Source: Ruminococcus sp. AF31-8BH
GTDB taxonomy: Bacteria; Bacillota; Clostridia; Lachnospirales; Lachnospiraceae
DNA: 64,000 bases
Assembly (NCBI RefSeq): GCF_003460605.1
Contig: NZ_QTVN01000012.1
Span: forward strand, 1-64,000
Direction of reading: 5' to 3'
The first letter of the stretch is position 1. Each line of letters starts with the position of its first letter. Shown piece by piece: positions 8,601-15,926 of the stretch. Below the pieces are notes generated by a model. It was given only the letters and a program-made list of their open reading frames with translations. It had not been told where the DNA came from and made no database searches. Both the position numbers and the translations under genes were made by a program.

Positions 8601-10171
8601 GGCGGGTTGGTTACCTGCGCAAAAAGCTGCTTAAAGTAGTCAAAAAGTGGTCTGTTCTGTTTGGAAAATACAGCTAATGGGGTATCCACGCCCATTGCAC
8701 CAATGCTTTCTGCTCCGTTTAATGCCATATTGCGGATGGAGGTGCGGTACTGCTCGTAGGTATAGCCGAAGGCTTTCTGCAGGCGGGAGCGCTGCTCCTC
8801 GGTGTACTCTTCCATTCTTTCGTTTGGAATTTTGATATCCTTTAAATGTACCAGATTGCTGTCCAGCCATTCGCCGTATGGCTGTTTCTTTGCGTACATT
8901 TCCTTTAATTCGTTGTCATCAATAATTTTTCCCTGAAGGGTATCTACCAGAAGCATTTTGCCTGGGTGAAGACGCTCTTTGAGAATGATCTTCTCTTCCG
9001 GTACCGGCAGAACGCCTACCTCAGAGGAAAGGATCATGCAGCCATCTGAGGTTACATAGTATCTGGATGGACGAAGACCGTTTCGGTCAAGAACTGCACC
9101 CATCACATCTCCATCTGAAAAGAGAATAGATGCCGGTCCATCCCATGGCTCCATCATGGTTGCATAGTACTGATAGAAGTCACGCTTTTCCTGGGAAATA
9201 GTATCGTTATTTGCCCATGGCTCCGGGATGGTGATCATCACTGCAAGGGGAAGCTCCATGCCGCTCATGGTAAGGAATTCCAGGGTGTTGTCAAGCATTG
9301 CAGAGTCGGAACCGTTTCGGTTGACAACCGGAAGGATCTTCTGCATTTCGCCCTCCAGGTACGGGGACTCCATATTTTCCTCTCTTGCCAGCATTTTGTC
9401 TGCGTTTCCGCGGATGGTGTTGATCTCACCGTTGTGAACAATGAGACGGTTAGGATGTGCTCTCTCCCAGCTTGGGTTTGTGTTGGTGCTGAAACGGGAA
9501 TGCACAAGGGCAATGGCGGATTCATAATCCGGGCTCTGAAGATCAGAGAAAAATGTGCGAAGCTGGCCTACCAGGAACATTCCTTTGTAGACGATGGTTC
9601 GGCTGCTCATGGAACATACGTAGGTATTGTCGTTGCTCTGCTCGAACTCCCGGCGGGCAATGTACAGCTTGCGGTCAAATGCAAGACCTTTTTCCAGATC
9701 ATCTGGCTTTTTGATAAATGCCTGCATGATGCATGGCATGCACTCTCTTGCCTTATGTCCAAGAACCTCCGGGACTACCGGGACTTCTCTCCAGCCAAGG
9801 AATTCCAGACCTTCCTTTTCCACGATGATCTCGAACATTTTTTTCGCCTGGGCACGTTTGATCTCGTGCTGCGGGAAAAAGAACTGGCCAATACCGTATT
9901 CCCTTTCCTGACCGATCTCAATTCCTTCTTTTTTGCAGGCTTTTTTGAAAAATCTGTGTGAGATCTGAAGAAGGATACCTACACCGTCACCGGTTTTGCC
10001 TTCGGCATCCTTTCCGGCACGGTGCTCCAGATTCTCTACAATACGAAGAGCATTTGCCACTGTATCATGAGATTTTTTACCTTTGATGTTTACAACTGCA
10101 CCGATACCGCAGTTGTCATGCTCAAATTCCTGGCGGTAAAGTCCCTGCCTTTCCTTTATCACTTCTCTCAT
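5624..10171 (-). CDS. gltB: Glutamate synthase large subunit
   Basis: The alpha subunit has an N-terminal class II amidotransferase domain whose nucleophile is the cysteine in HDNCGIGA (C21 from the chosen start, exposed after propeptide removal), a central domain, the FMN synthase domain, and a C-terminal beta-helix domain with GGQSFGAF. The 3Fe-4S cysteines are seen in CVMMRVCNLDTCPVG near residue 1115. About 1515 residues is normal. I prefer the ATG at 10171 over the one at 10180 because GGATGAGG then has proper spacing. It follows pyrG by about 14 bases from that start, so the glutamine-consuming enzymes are co-transcribed and share the pyrG leader attenuator. Confidence 0.95.
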   Translation of the reverse strand: MREVIKERQGLYRQEFEHDNCGIGAVVNIKGKKSHDTVANALRIVENLEHRAGKDAEGKTGDGVGILLQISHRFFKKACKKEGIEIGQEREYGIGQFFFPQHEIKRAQAKKMFEIIVEKEGLEFLGWREVPVVPEVLGHKARECMPCIMQAFIKKPDDLEKGLAFDRKLYIARREFEQSNDNTYVCSMSSRTIVYKGMFLVGQLRTFFSDLQSPDYESAIALVHSRFSTNTNPSWERAHPNRLIVHNGEINTIRGNADKMLAREENMESPYLEGEMQKILPVVNRNGSDSAMLDNTLEFLTMSGMELPLAVMITIPEPWANNDTISQEKRDFYQYYATMMEPWDGPASILFSDGDVMGAVLDRNGLRPSRYYVTSDGCMILSSEVGVLPVPEEKIILKERLHPGKMLLVDTLQGKIIDDNELKEMYAKKQPYGEWLDSNLVHLKDIKIPNERMEEYTEEQRSRLQKAFGYTYEQYRTSIRNMALNGAESIGAMGVDTPLAVFSKQNRPLFDYFKQLFAQVTNPPIDAIREEIVTSTSVYVGKDGNLLEQIPENCKVLKINNPILTNTDMLKIKEMHHEGFKVAVVSTLYYKSTKLERAIDRLFVEVDKAYRDGANILVLSDRGVDENHMPIPSLLAVSAVHQHLVKNKKSTSLAIILESGEPREVHHFATLLGYGASAVNPYLALETIHELIDTHMLDKDYYAAVEDYNHAVISGIVKIASKMGISTIQSYQGSQIFEAIGVSQDVIDKYFTGTVSRVGGITLEDIEDNVEKLHSEAFDPLGLTTDLTLDSVGAHKMRSQGEEHRYNPATIHLLQQSTRTGSYEMFKQYTDLVDKENHGNLRALMDFKYAKNPVPIEEVESVDEIVKHFKTGAMSYGSISQEAHETLAIAMNHLHGKSNTGEGGESEERLDSAGSMDDRCSAIKQVASGRFGVTSRYLVSAKEIQIKMAQGAKPGEGGHLPAKKVYPWVAKTRHSTPGVSLISPPPHHDIYSIEDLAELIYDLKNANKYADISVKLVSEAGVGTVAAGVAKAGAQVILISGYDGGTGAAPRSSIHNAGLPWELGLAETHQTLLMNGLRNRVRIETDGKLMSGRDVAIAALLGAEEFGFATAPLVTMGCVMMRVCNLDTCPVGVATQNPELRKRFKGKPEYVENFMRFIAQELREYMAKLGVRSLKEMVGRTDLLVSTDAVDEPHKGKVDLSAILNNPFAGEGNMVTFDPKSQYNFELEKTLDERILLKKCSSAIRNGEKTQLSVAVKNTDRAFGTILGAEITRNHKKGLPEDTVEIDCTGAGGQSFGAFIPKGLTLKLTGDCNDYFGKGLSGGKLILKTPENAGYKAEDNIIVGNVALYGATSGTAFINGMAGERFAVRNSGANAVVEGVGEHGCEYMTGGRVVVLGRTGKNFAAGMSGGIAYVLDVENVLYRNLNKSMISIEKVDNKYDEKELRDLIEAHVAATGSALGKKVLDQFDEYLPHFKKLIPNEYKKMITLSAKLEEKGLNSEQAQMEAFYESIGVKH

Positions 10172-10185
10172 TTTCCTCATCCTTT

Positions 10186-11817
10186 CTATTGTTGATTCAG
10201 AGTTTCCTCTTTTTGCTTTCTTCGGTTAGCTGCTGCCTTAACAAATCCGCGGAACAAAGGATGTGCATGATTTGGTCTTGACTTAAATTCCGGATGTCCC
10301 TGGGTTCCGACAAAGAACGGATTCTCCGGAATCTCGATCATTTCCACAATATGACCATCCGGGGAGGTTCCGGCAATGGTCATGCCTTTGGCTGCAAGCT
10401 CCTCGCGGTATGCGTTGTTGACTTCGTACCGGTGTCTGTGGCGCTCCTGGATTTCTTTCTTTCCAAAGAGTTCTAATGATAAAGAGCCGTCCTGAAGGAC
10501 ACATGGGTAACTGCCAAGACGGAGGGTTCCGCCAAGGTCTTCTACTTTCTCCTGGTCTGGCATCAGGGCGATGACCGGATGTGTAGTTTCCGGGGCAAGC
10601 TCGATGCTGTTTGCATCTTCATAGCCAAGGACGTGGCGGGCAAATTCTACGATTGCCATCTGCATTCCCAGGCAGATTCCAAGGTATGGGATCTTGTGGA
10701 CACGGGCGTACTGTGCGGCCAGGATCATGCCTTCGGTTCCTCTTCCGCCGAAGCCGCCTGGTACCAGGATTCCGTCTACGCTGTAAAGTCTCTGGTCCAG
10801 GTTTTTCTCATTGAGTTCTTCGGAATCAATCCAGGTGATCTCTACTTTTGCCTTGCATGCGATTCCGCCGTGCTTCAGGGCTTCTACGACGCTTAAGTAG
10901 GCATCGTGGAGCTGAGTGTATTTTCCTACCATTGCAATGTTTACGGTTTTGTCCGGGTGGCGGAGATTTTCTACCATTTCTTCCCAGTCGGTAAGGTCTG
11001 GTTTGCGCTTCTCAAGTCCAAGGGACTGCATGACCACGTCTGCCAGTTTTTCACGTTCCATGGCAAGTGGTGCTTCATATAAATATTCTACGTCCAGGTT
11101 CTGGAGTACGTGGGATACGGGTACGTTGCAGAACAGGGCGATTTTGGCACGAAGGTCGTCGGTGAGGGGATATTCGCTTCTGCATACCAGCACATCCGGC
11201 TGGATTCCCATTCCCTGAAGCTCTTTTACACTGGCCTGGGTGGGCTTGGTTTTCATTTCACCGGAAGCCTTCAGGTATGGAATCAGGGTTACATGAATAA
11301 GGATGGCATTTTCGTGTCCTACGTCATGCTGGAACTGTCTGATGGATTCCAGGAACGGCTGGCTTTCAATGTCTCCTACTGTTCCGCCTACCTCAATGAT
11401 GGCAATTCGGTCTTCATCCGGGGATTTGGCACGGTAGAAACGGCCTTTGATCTCATTTGTGATGTGGGGAATGACCTGTACGGTTCCTCCCCCGAAGTCT
11501 CCGTGGCGTTCCTTCTGAAGAACGGACCAGTAAATTTTTCCGGTGGTCACGTTGGAATTTTTATCCAGGCTTTCATCAATAAAGCGCTCATAGTGACCAA
11601 GATCCAGGTCGGTCTCGGTTCCGTCGTCGGTTACGAAGACTTCGCCGTGCTGGATGGGGTTCATGGTTCCGGGGTCGATGTTGATGTAGGGGTCAAATTT
11701 CTGCATGGTTACCTGGAAGCCTCTGGCTTTTAGAAGCCTTCCTAATGATGCTGCTGTGATTCCTTTTCCCAGTCCTGACACAACACCGCCAGTGACAAAT
11801 ACGTATTTTACTGCCAT
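10186..11817 (-). CDS. pyrG: CTP synthase
   Basis: Converts UTP to CTP with ATP and glutamine. The N-terminal synthetase domain starts [19 protein letters not shown], the P-loop-like signature; the C-terminal class I glutaminase domain has the nucleophile in GICLGMQ and the His-Glu pair in GHPEF. Length 543 residues is standard. The ATG at 11817 is chosen over an in-frame upstream codon since GGAGGAGG lies just before it and the family begins there. It is the first gene of an operon with gltB and gltD, an unusual pairing that groups glutamine-using enzymes. Expression is probably set by the leader terminator at 11873-11934. Confidence 0.95.
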   Translation of the reverse strand: MAVKYVFVTGGVVSGLGKGITAASLGRLLKARGFQVTMQKFDPYINIDPGTMNPIQHGEVFVTDDGTETDLDLGHYERFIDESLDKNSNVTTGKIYWSVLQKERHGDFGGGTVQVIPHITNEIKGRFYRAKSPDEDRIAIIEVGGTVGDIESQPFLESIRQFQHDVGHENAILIHVTLIPYLKASGEMKTKPTQASVKELQGMGIQPDVLVCRSEYPLTDDLRAKIALFCNVPVSHVLQNLDVEYLYEAPLAMEREKLADVVMQSLGLEKRKPDLTDWEEMVENLRHPDKTVNIAMVGKYTQLHDAYLSVVEALKHGGIACKAKVEITWIDSEELNEKNLDQRLYSVDGILVPGGFGGRGTEGMILAAQYARVHKIPYLGICLGMQMAIVEFARHVLGYEDANSIELAPETTHPVIALMPDQEKVEDLGGTLRLGSYPCVLQDGSLSLELFGKKEIQERHRHRYEVNNAYREELAAKGMTIAGTSPDGHIVEMIEIPENPFFVGTQGHPEFKSRPNHAHPLFRGFVKAAANRRKQKEETLNQQ

Positions 11818-11872
11818 CTTTCGATTTCCTCCTCCTGATTTCCGGGCTTCCTTATGGATGGCCCGAATACAC

Positions 11873-11961
11873 AAAAAGGCACCAAAGAGGGATTTCAGGG
11901 GGCACTTGACCTGTTTATCCTCTTTGACGCCTTTGTCAAAACAAATTCTTATTCAAAAATA
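11873..11961 (-). promoter_or_regulatory. pyrG-gltBD leader: AAAGGC hexaloop antiterminator hairpin overlapping a terminator
   Basis: The leader RNA can fold a short hairpin, TTTGAC-AAAGGC-GTCAAA (11940 down to 11923), with a six-base loop carrying A at position 1 and G at position 4. The loop and 3' arm are also the 5' arm of a 16-bp terminator whose other arm, CCTCTTTGGTGCCTTT, is followed by a T-run (11877-11873). The two folds exclude each other. Hexaloops with A1 and G4 are the known target of ANTAR-domain antiterminators (EutV, NasR). The glnA and amtB leaders in this window share the same loop. The binding protein is not in the window. No 5' GGG tract of the Bacillus pyrG type is seen at the predicted start. 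Confidence 0.65.
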
Positions 11962-11967
11962 TGCTAT

Positions 11968-11996
11968 ATAATATATCATATTTGGGGATTTGTCAA
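11968..11996 (-). promoter_or_regulatory. pyrG promoter
   Basis: TTGACA (11996-11991), 17-base spacer, TATTAT (11973-11968); start expected near 11961, about 20 bases before the hexaloop hairpin. Confidence 0.75.
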
Positions 11997-11998
11997 TG

Positions 11999-13309
11999 TT
12001 ATTTTTCACAATCTGAGCTTCTCATAATTGTGATCAGTGAACTAAGCAGAAGCAGCATGGGGTAAAACAGCTTCGGCATAATCTGAAATGCAGAAATCTC
12101 ACCGCCCAGTTCATTTACTGCCGAGACTGCAACCAGCATCTGTGCACCATAGGGAATCACTCCCTGGAAAACACAGGAAAAGGTATCCAGAATGGAAGCT
12201 GTCTTTTTCGGCGTAATTCCGTATTCCTCTGCCATCTCCTTTGCAATAGGATTTGCCATCACGATTGCCACGGTATTATTGGCAGTTGCAATATCCATAG
12301 TTCCCACCAGAAGTCCGATTCCAAGCTGACCGCCTTTTTTCTCACGGAAAATTTTATGTATCCAGCTAAGAAGTGCATCAAATCCGCCATATTCACGAAT
12401 CAATGCGCACATAGCAGCCACCAGGATCGCTACCATACAGGTCTCGAACATTCCCGAGACACCGGAGCCCATGTTTTTCAGAATCTCTACAGGTGTGGTA
12501 TTTCCTCCGATCAGCATGATAACTGCACCGGATGCAATTCCTGTCAGCAATACTACAAACACATTGATTCCAACAATTCCTCCGATCAGAACCAGCACAT
12601 AAGGTATTATCTGCATCAAATGATAGGGCTGGCTCACATGTCCCTGAATTTTTGTCTGGAATGACAAAAACAGGATCAGGACCAATGTAGCTATTGCTGC
12701 CGGAAAAGCAATCCAGAAGTTCTCCCGGAATTTGTCCTTCATCTCGCAGCCTTGTCCGTTACAGGCAGCAATGGTGGTGTCTGAAATAAAAGAAAGATTA
12801 TCCCCAAACATAGCTCCGCCCATAACAGATGCCACGCAAAATGCCAGATTAAATCCGGATGCATTGGAAACTGCTGCTGCGATTGGGATCAGAAGGGTAA
12901 TCGTTCCTACTGAAGTCCCCATTGCCACAGATACAAAGCAGGCAACAACAAACAAAACAGCCACTGAAAACCTGGCCGGTATGAGACTTAGCATACAATA
13001 TGCAACACTCTCTGCGCTGCTTCTTCCCACAACTCCTACAAAGGAGCCTGCTGTAAGAAAAATCAGAAGCATAGTGATAATATTTTTGTCTCCCACACCC
13101 TGTGCCATGATCTCCAGCTTCCTGTCAAAATTCAATGCTCTGTTTTGCAAACAGGCTACCAAGATCGCTGCAAGAAATGCGATTACAATGGGTACATTAT
13201 AAAATCCCATGGGAATATCCATCACATACTCAAACAAGATGCCAAGTCCAAGATATAATACGAGAAATACACCGATTGGAAGCAAGGCAATTCCTTTTTC
13301 TTTTCTCAT
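11999..13309 (-). CDS. Na+/H+ antiporter, NhaC family
   Basis: A 436-residue integral membrane protein with about eleven hydrophobic segments. Features typical of the NhaC/ArsB-type superfamily are visible: MGTSVGTITLLIPIA and GGAMFGDNLSFISDTT in the middle (the polar GD-N--SD-T stretch is the likely ion site), and IATANNTVAIVMANPIA in the second half. It probably exports Na+ (or an organic cation/amino acid in the family) in exchange for protons at the cytoplasmic membrane. It stands alone between the HPr-like gene and pyrG. Substrate cannot be read from sequence. A fragment of the dispersed MITE lies in its 5' leader. Confidence 0.8.
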   Translation of the reverse strand: MRKEKGIALLPIGVFLVLYLGLGILFEYVMDIPMGFYNVPIVIAFLAAILVACLQNRALNFDRKLEIMAQGVGDKNIITMLLIFLTAGSFVGVVGRSSAESVAYCMLSLIPARFSVAVLFVVACFVSVAMGTSVGTITLLIPIAAAVSNASGFNLAFCVASVMGGAMFGDNLSFISDTTIAACNGQGCEMKDKFRENFWIAFPAAIATLVLILFLSFQTKIQGHVSQPYHLMQIIPYVLVLIGGIVGINVFVVLLTGIASGAVIMLIGGNTTPVEILKNMGSGVSGMFETCMVAILVAAMCALIREYGGFDALLSWIHKIFREKKGGQLGIGLLVGTMDIATANNTVAIVMANPIAKEMAEEYGITPKKTASILDTFSCVFQGVIPYGAQMLVAVSAVNELGGEISAFQIMPKLFYPMLLLLSSLITIMRSSDCEK

Positions 13310-13331
13310 CTTTTCCTCTTTCCACCATACC

Positions 13332-13348
13332 AGAGCATGTTTGAAAAA
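13332..13348 (+). repeat. MITE terminal fragment
   Basis: AGAGCATGTTTGAAAAA differs by one base from the 17-base end of the 162-bp MITE found complete at 31891 and 40149. Only the tip remains, in the nhaC leader. Confidence 0.5.
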
Positions 13349-13440
13349 GACTCTGATCTGGTTATATAATCACCTTGCTATTCTATCATACACTTGGGTT
13401 CTCTACCATAAATAATTCAGCATTTCCTGTGAAAAATAAA

Positions 13441-13506
13441 AAAAACAGACACCGCCGATTCCATGCTGTCTCGTATTTCAAGTCAATTCGGCAATATCTG
13501 TTTTTT
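13441..13506 (-). terminator. Terminator after the HPr-like gene
   Basis: AAAAACAGA pairs with TCTGTTTTTT across an inner GCCGA/TCGGC stem; T-runs on both sides allow termination from either direction, so it may also serve the region beyond nhaC's promoter. Confidence 0.55.
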
Positions 13507-13571
13507 GCAATTTTAGTGGGACACCAAGCAGGTGCCAGTCTGACAGCTGCTGCAAAGCCATTCAAGCGGAC

Positions 13572-13802
13572 TTAAGCAACTGCAAACTTCTGTAATGTAC
13601 GATTAAATTCCTTGCTCTCTCCATGGCACTGCACAGTAAGCACCCGTGTCAGGTCCATACTCAGAACTCCCAGAATGGATTTTGCATCAATGATAATTCT
13701 GTTATAGAATACATCTATGTCAAAATCGCATTTCCCTGCTGCCTTGACGAACTCCTGAACCTCTTCCGTCGCATTCAGCTTAATTTGCTTCTGACACATC
13801 AT
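13572..13802 (-). CDS. HPr-like protein without the catalytic histidine
   Basis: A 76-residue protein that aligns with HPr, the PTS phosphocarrier, over its second half: DIDVFYNRIIIDAKSILGVLSM corresponds to the HPr region with the regulatory serine, here S42. The N-terminal GIHARPA loop with the phosphorylated histidine is gone and replaced by NATEEVQEF, so it cannot carry phosphate from enzyme I. As with Bacillus Crh, a serine-phosphorylated form could still serve as a CcpA cofactor or kinase substrate. It has its own promoter and terminator and sits between purF and nhaC. HPr kinase is not in the window. Function inferred only from the fold. Confidence 0.7.
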   Translation of the reverse strand: MMCQKQIKLNATEEVQEFVKAAGKCDFDIDVFYNRIIIDAKSILGVLSMDLTRVLTVQCHGESKEFNRTLQKFAVA

Positions 13803-13851
13803 TATTCACCCTTTCTGTTTTACAGGAATGTTTTTTCCTTGATTGAGGCAG

Positions 13852-13880
13852 ATTATGCACCCATTTTCGATTTTTGTCAA
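13852..13880 (-). promoter_or_regulatory. Promoter of the HPr-like gene
   Basis: TTGACA (13880-13875), 17-base spacer, CATAAT (13857-13852), about 50 bases before the start codon. Confidence 0.7.
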
Positions 13881-14025
13881 GTTCTTTCTTGTACATTGTT
13901 TTTTTCCACATTTCAGCAGTATTTTATGTATGTTGCACAATTTTTCGCATTATTTTTTGGCTATTATTCACCATTTCATTGTTGGGTTCATTCTGTAACC
14001 AATATTACAAAAGCCATTTTTCATC

Positions 14026-15450
14026 TTAAATTTTATGAATTTCAAAATCATTTTGTAAATTATTCTCATTGGGAATTTCCATGGGATAATTGCCATCAAA
14101 GCATGCCTTGCAAATAGGAAGTCCTCCTGCCATGCCCTCCAGATACTCTATTTCCATATAGCCAAGAGAGTCTGCGCCGATCATTTTGCAGATTTCCTCT
14201 GTGGAGTGTTGTGCCGCAATCAGCTGGTCATTGCTTGGCACATCTGTTCCGAAATAGCAGGGGTGCAAAAATGGCGGAGAACTGATTCTTACATGAACTT
14301 CAAGGGCGCCTGCCTCTTTAAGCATACGGATCAGGTTGGCAATGGTGGTTCCCCGGACAATAGAATCATCTACAAGGACAATTCGTTTGCCTTTTACTGC
14401 TGCTTCCAGAACACTTAGCTTCAGATGAACGCTGGATTCTCTTTCTTTTTGGGTAGGCTTGATAAAGGTTCTTCCAATATAGGAATTCTTATAGAATGCA
14501 AATCCGAAAGGTATTCCGGATTCCTCTGAAAATCCCTTTGCGGCAGGAATTCCGGATTCCGGTACTCCGGTGACAAGATCTGCCTCTACAGGGTAAGATT
14601 TGGCAAGGGATTTTCCTCCTCGGATACGGGCATCATAAACGCTGACCTTATCAAGAGTACTATCCAGTCTTGCAAAATAGATATATTCAAATACGCAGTG
14701 GGCGCGGGTTTTCACCAAATTGGCCAGTGTCAGATCAGACTTGATCCCCTCATGGCTGATGGTAATCATTTCCCCCGGCAAAATGTCGCGGATAAACTCA
14801 GCACCAACGGAAGTCAGGGCACAGCTTTCAGATGCCAGGACATAAGCATTATCTCTTTTTCCAAGGCAAAGAGGTTTCAGGCCATAGGGGTCACGGACGC
14901 CGATCAGCTTGCGGGGACTCATGATCACCAGACCGTATGCACCCTGAAGCTTTTTGGCTGTATTTAGTACAGCATCCTCTACGCAGCTGGTATGCACACG
15001 TTCCCTTGCAACATGGAATGCGATGACCTCTGAATCTGTTGTTGTATGAAAAACTGCTCCGCTCTGAATCAGTTCCCATTTCAGAGCCTTGGTGTTCACA
15101 AGATTGCCATTATGCGCAAGTGCCAGACTGCCTTTTACATAAGACAAAACAAGAGGCTGGGCATTTTCAGCAACAGACGCTCCGGTTGTAGAATAGCGCA
15201 CATGTCCGATTCCAATGTCCCCACTCATTTTATGAAGAGTTTCCTCGCGAAGTACTTCACTGACCAGACCCAGATCCTTGTGAAATTTTACATTTCCAAT
15301 AGGACCTTTGGTATCGGATACTGCAAGTCCGCAGGCCTCCTGTCCACGATGCTGCAAAGATGTAAGACCATAATAAATAGATGCTGTCACATCATTTCCA
15401 TCCAGATCGTAGATTCCAAAGACGCCGCATTCTTCTTTAATTTCTGCCAT
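14026..15450 (-). CDS. purF: Amidophosphoribosyltransferase
   Basis: First committed step of purine synthesis: PRPP plus glutamine gives 5-phosphoribosylamine. The class II amidotransferase nucleophile is C8 in KEECGVFGIY, freed by processing of a short propeptide; the PRPP loop is VLVDDSIVRGTT. The start at 15450 follows AAGGAGG; upstream in-frame codons lack a ribosome site. 474 residues is standard for the Bacillus-type enzyme, which also binds a 4Fe-4S cluster. It is a single-gene unit, divergent from glnA, so a glutamine consumer and the glutamine maker share one intergenic region. No purine riboswitch is seen. Confidence 0.95.
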   Translation of the reverse strand: MAEIKEECGVFGIYDLDGNDVTASIYYGLTSLQHRGQEACGLAVSDTKGPIGNVKFHKDLGLVSEVLREETLHKMSGDIGIGHVRYSTTGASVAENAQPLVLSYVKGSLALAHNGNLVNTKALKWELIQSGAVFHTTTDSEVIAFHVARERVHTSCVEDAVLNTAKKLQGAYGLVIMSPRKLIGVRDPYGLKPLCLGKRDNAYVLASESCALTSVGAEFIRDILPGEMITISHEGIKSDLTLANLVKTRAHCVFEYIYFARLDSTLDKVSVYDARIRGGKSLAKSYPVEADLVTGVPESGIPAAKGFSEESGIPFGFAFYKNSYIGRTFIKPTQKERESSVHLKLSVLEAAVKGKRIVLVDDSIVRGTTIANLIRMLKEAGALEVHVRISSPPFLHPCYFGTDVPSNDQLIAAQHSTEEICKMIGADSLGYMEIEYLEGMAGGLPICKACFDGNYPMEIPNENNLQNDFEIHKI

Positions 15451-15495
15451 TTGTCTTCCTCCTTGGTGCTGATTTATGTTATAGAAACAAAAAAA

Positions 15496-15523
15496 ATTAT
15501 AATTAAAGAAGCTCATTTGTCAA
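15496..15523 (-). promoter_or_regulatory. purF promoter
   Basis: TTGACA (15523-15518), 16-base spacer, TATAAT (15501-15496); start roughly 40 bases before the purF ATG, leaving a leader too short for a riboswitch. Confidence 0.75.
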
Positions 15524-15601
15524 GTGCGCTTTTTTCATTTTTATCAAGAATTTTTTTCAGGCTTTTGCAAAAATATTTTGGAATTTTTTTCAAAAAATAT
15601 A

Positions 15602-15629
15602 TTGACAAGTCCGTTTTTTTGAGTATACT
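15602..15629 (+). promoter_or_regulatory. glnA promoter
   Basis: TTGACA (15602-15607), 16-base spacer, TATACT (15624-15629). Transcription would begin near 15636, only a few bases before the antiterminator hairpin. Confidence 0.75.
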
Positions 15630-15635
15630 ACATGA

Positions 15636-15691
15636 CATAAAGCAAAGGCGCTTTAGATTTTACAGAAATGTAAATCTAAGGCGCCTTTTTT
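15636..15691 (+). promoter_or_regulatory. glnA leader: AAAGGC hexaloop hairpin overlapping a terminator
   Basis: TAAAGC-AAAGGC-GCTTTA (15638-15655) forms a six-base-pair hairpin with an A1/G4 hexaloop. The alternative fold is an 18-bp terminator running from AAGGCGC (15645) to GCGCCTT, then TTTTTT (15686-15691). Forming one destroys the other. This is the architecture of ANTAR antitermination targets and it recurs before amtB and pyrG. A second hexaloop hairpin, usual in known ANTAR sites, was not found; the apical AGAAAT loop lacks G at position 4. Confidence 0.7.
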
Positions 15692-15697
15692 GTTATA

Positions 15698-15882
15698 AAA
15701 GTCCCGGACAGCGGCTATGCCGAAATGCAAGCTGGCTTGGATTTCGGCATAGACATTGGACGGGCTAACCCACATGAGCATGCAGACCGGCAGGTCGGAA
15801 TGCGAATGCGGGTGGGAATTGCGGGAGCGCCAGGGCGCGGAGCAATTCACTTTTATAATAATGTCTGCATCAGCAGACATTT
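15698..15882 (+). repeat. Dispersed repeat family B, complete copy
   Basis: Begins AAAGTCCCGGACAGC, contains a 17-bp hairpin around GCCGAAATGCAAGC (about 15717-15752) and a GGGAATTGCGGGAGC segment, and ends in AATGTCTGC/GCAGACATT (15860-15882). Related copies lie at 18031-18218, 40103-40420 and 60352-60402. It fills the space between the glnA terminator and glnA and will be part of the glnA mRNA. Confidence 0.65.
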
Positions 15883-15926
15883 CCTTATGAAGAAAGAAAA
15901 TGAAGAGTGAAAGGAGCGTATCTGTT

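Noticed and set aside
11955..11967. Bacillus-type pyrG control by G-tract reiterative initiation
   Set aside because: The predicted start region is AT-rich with no GGG; the leader fits hairpin exchange instead.
15517..15926. A riboswitch in the purF-glnA intergenic region
   Set aside because: The purF leader is only about 40 bases and the glnA side is explained by the hexaloop/terminator pair plus repeat B; no purine or glutamine aptamer core was seen.
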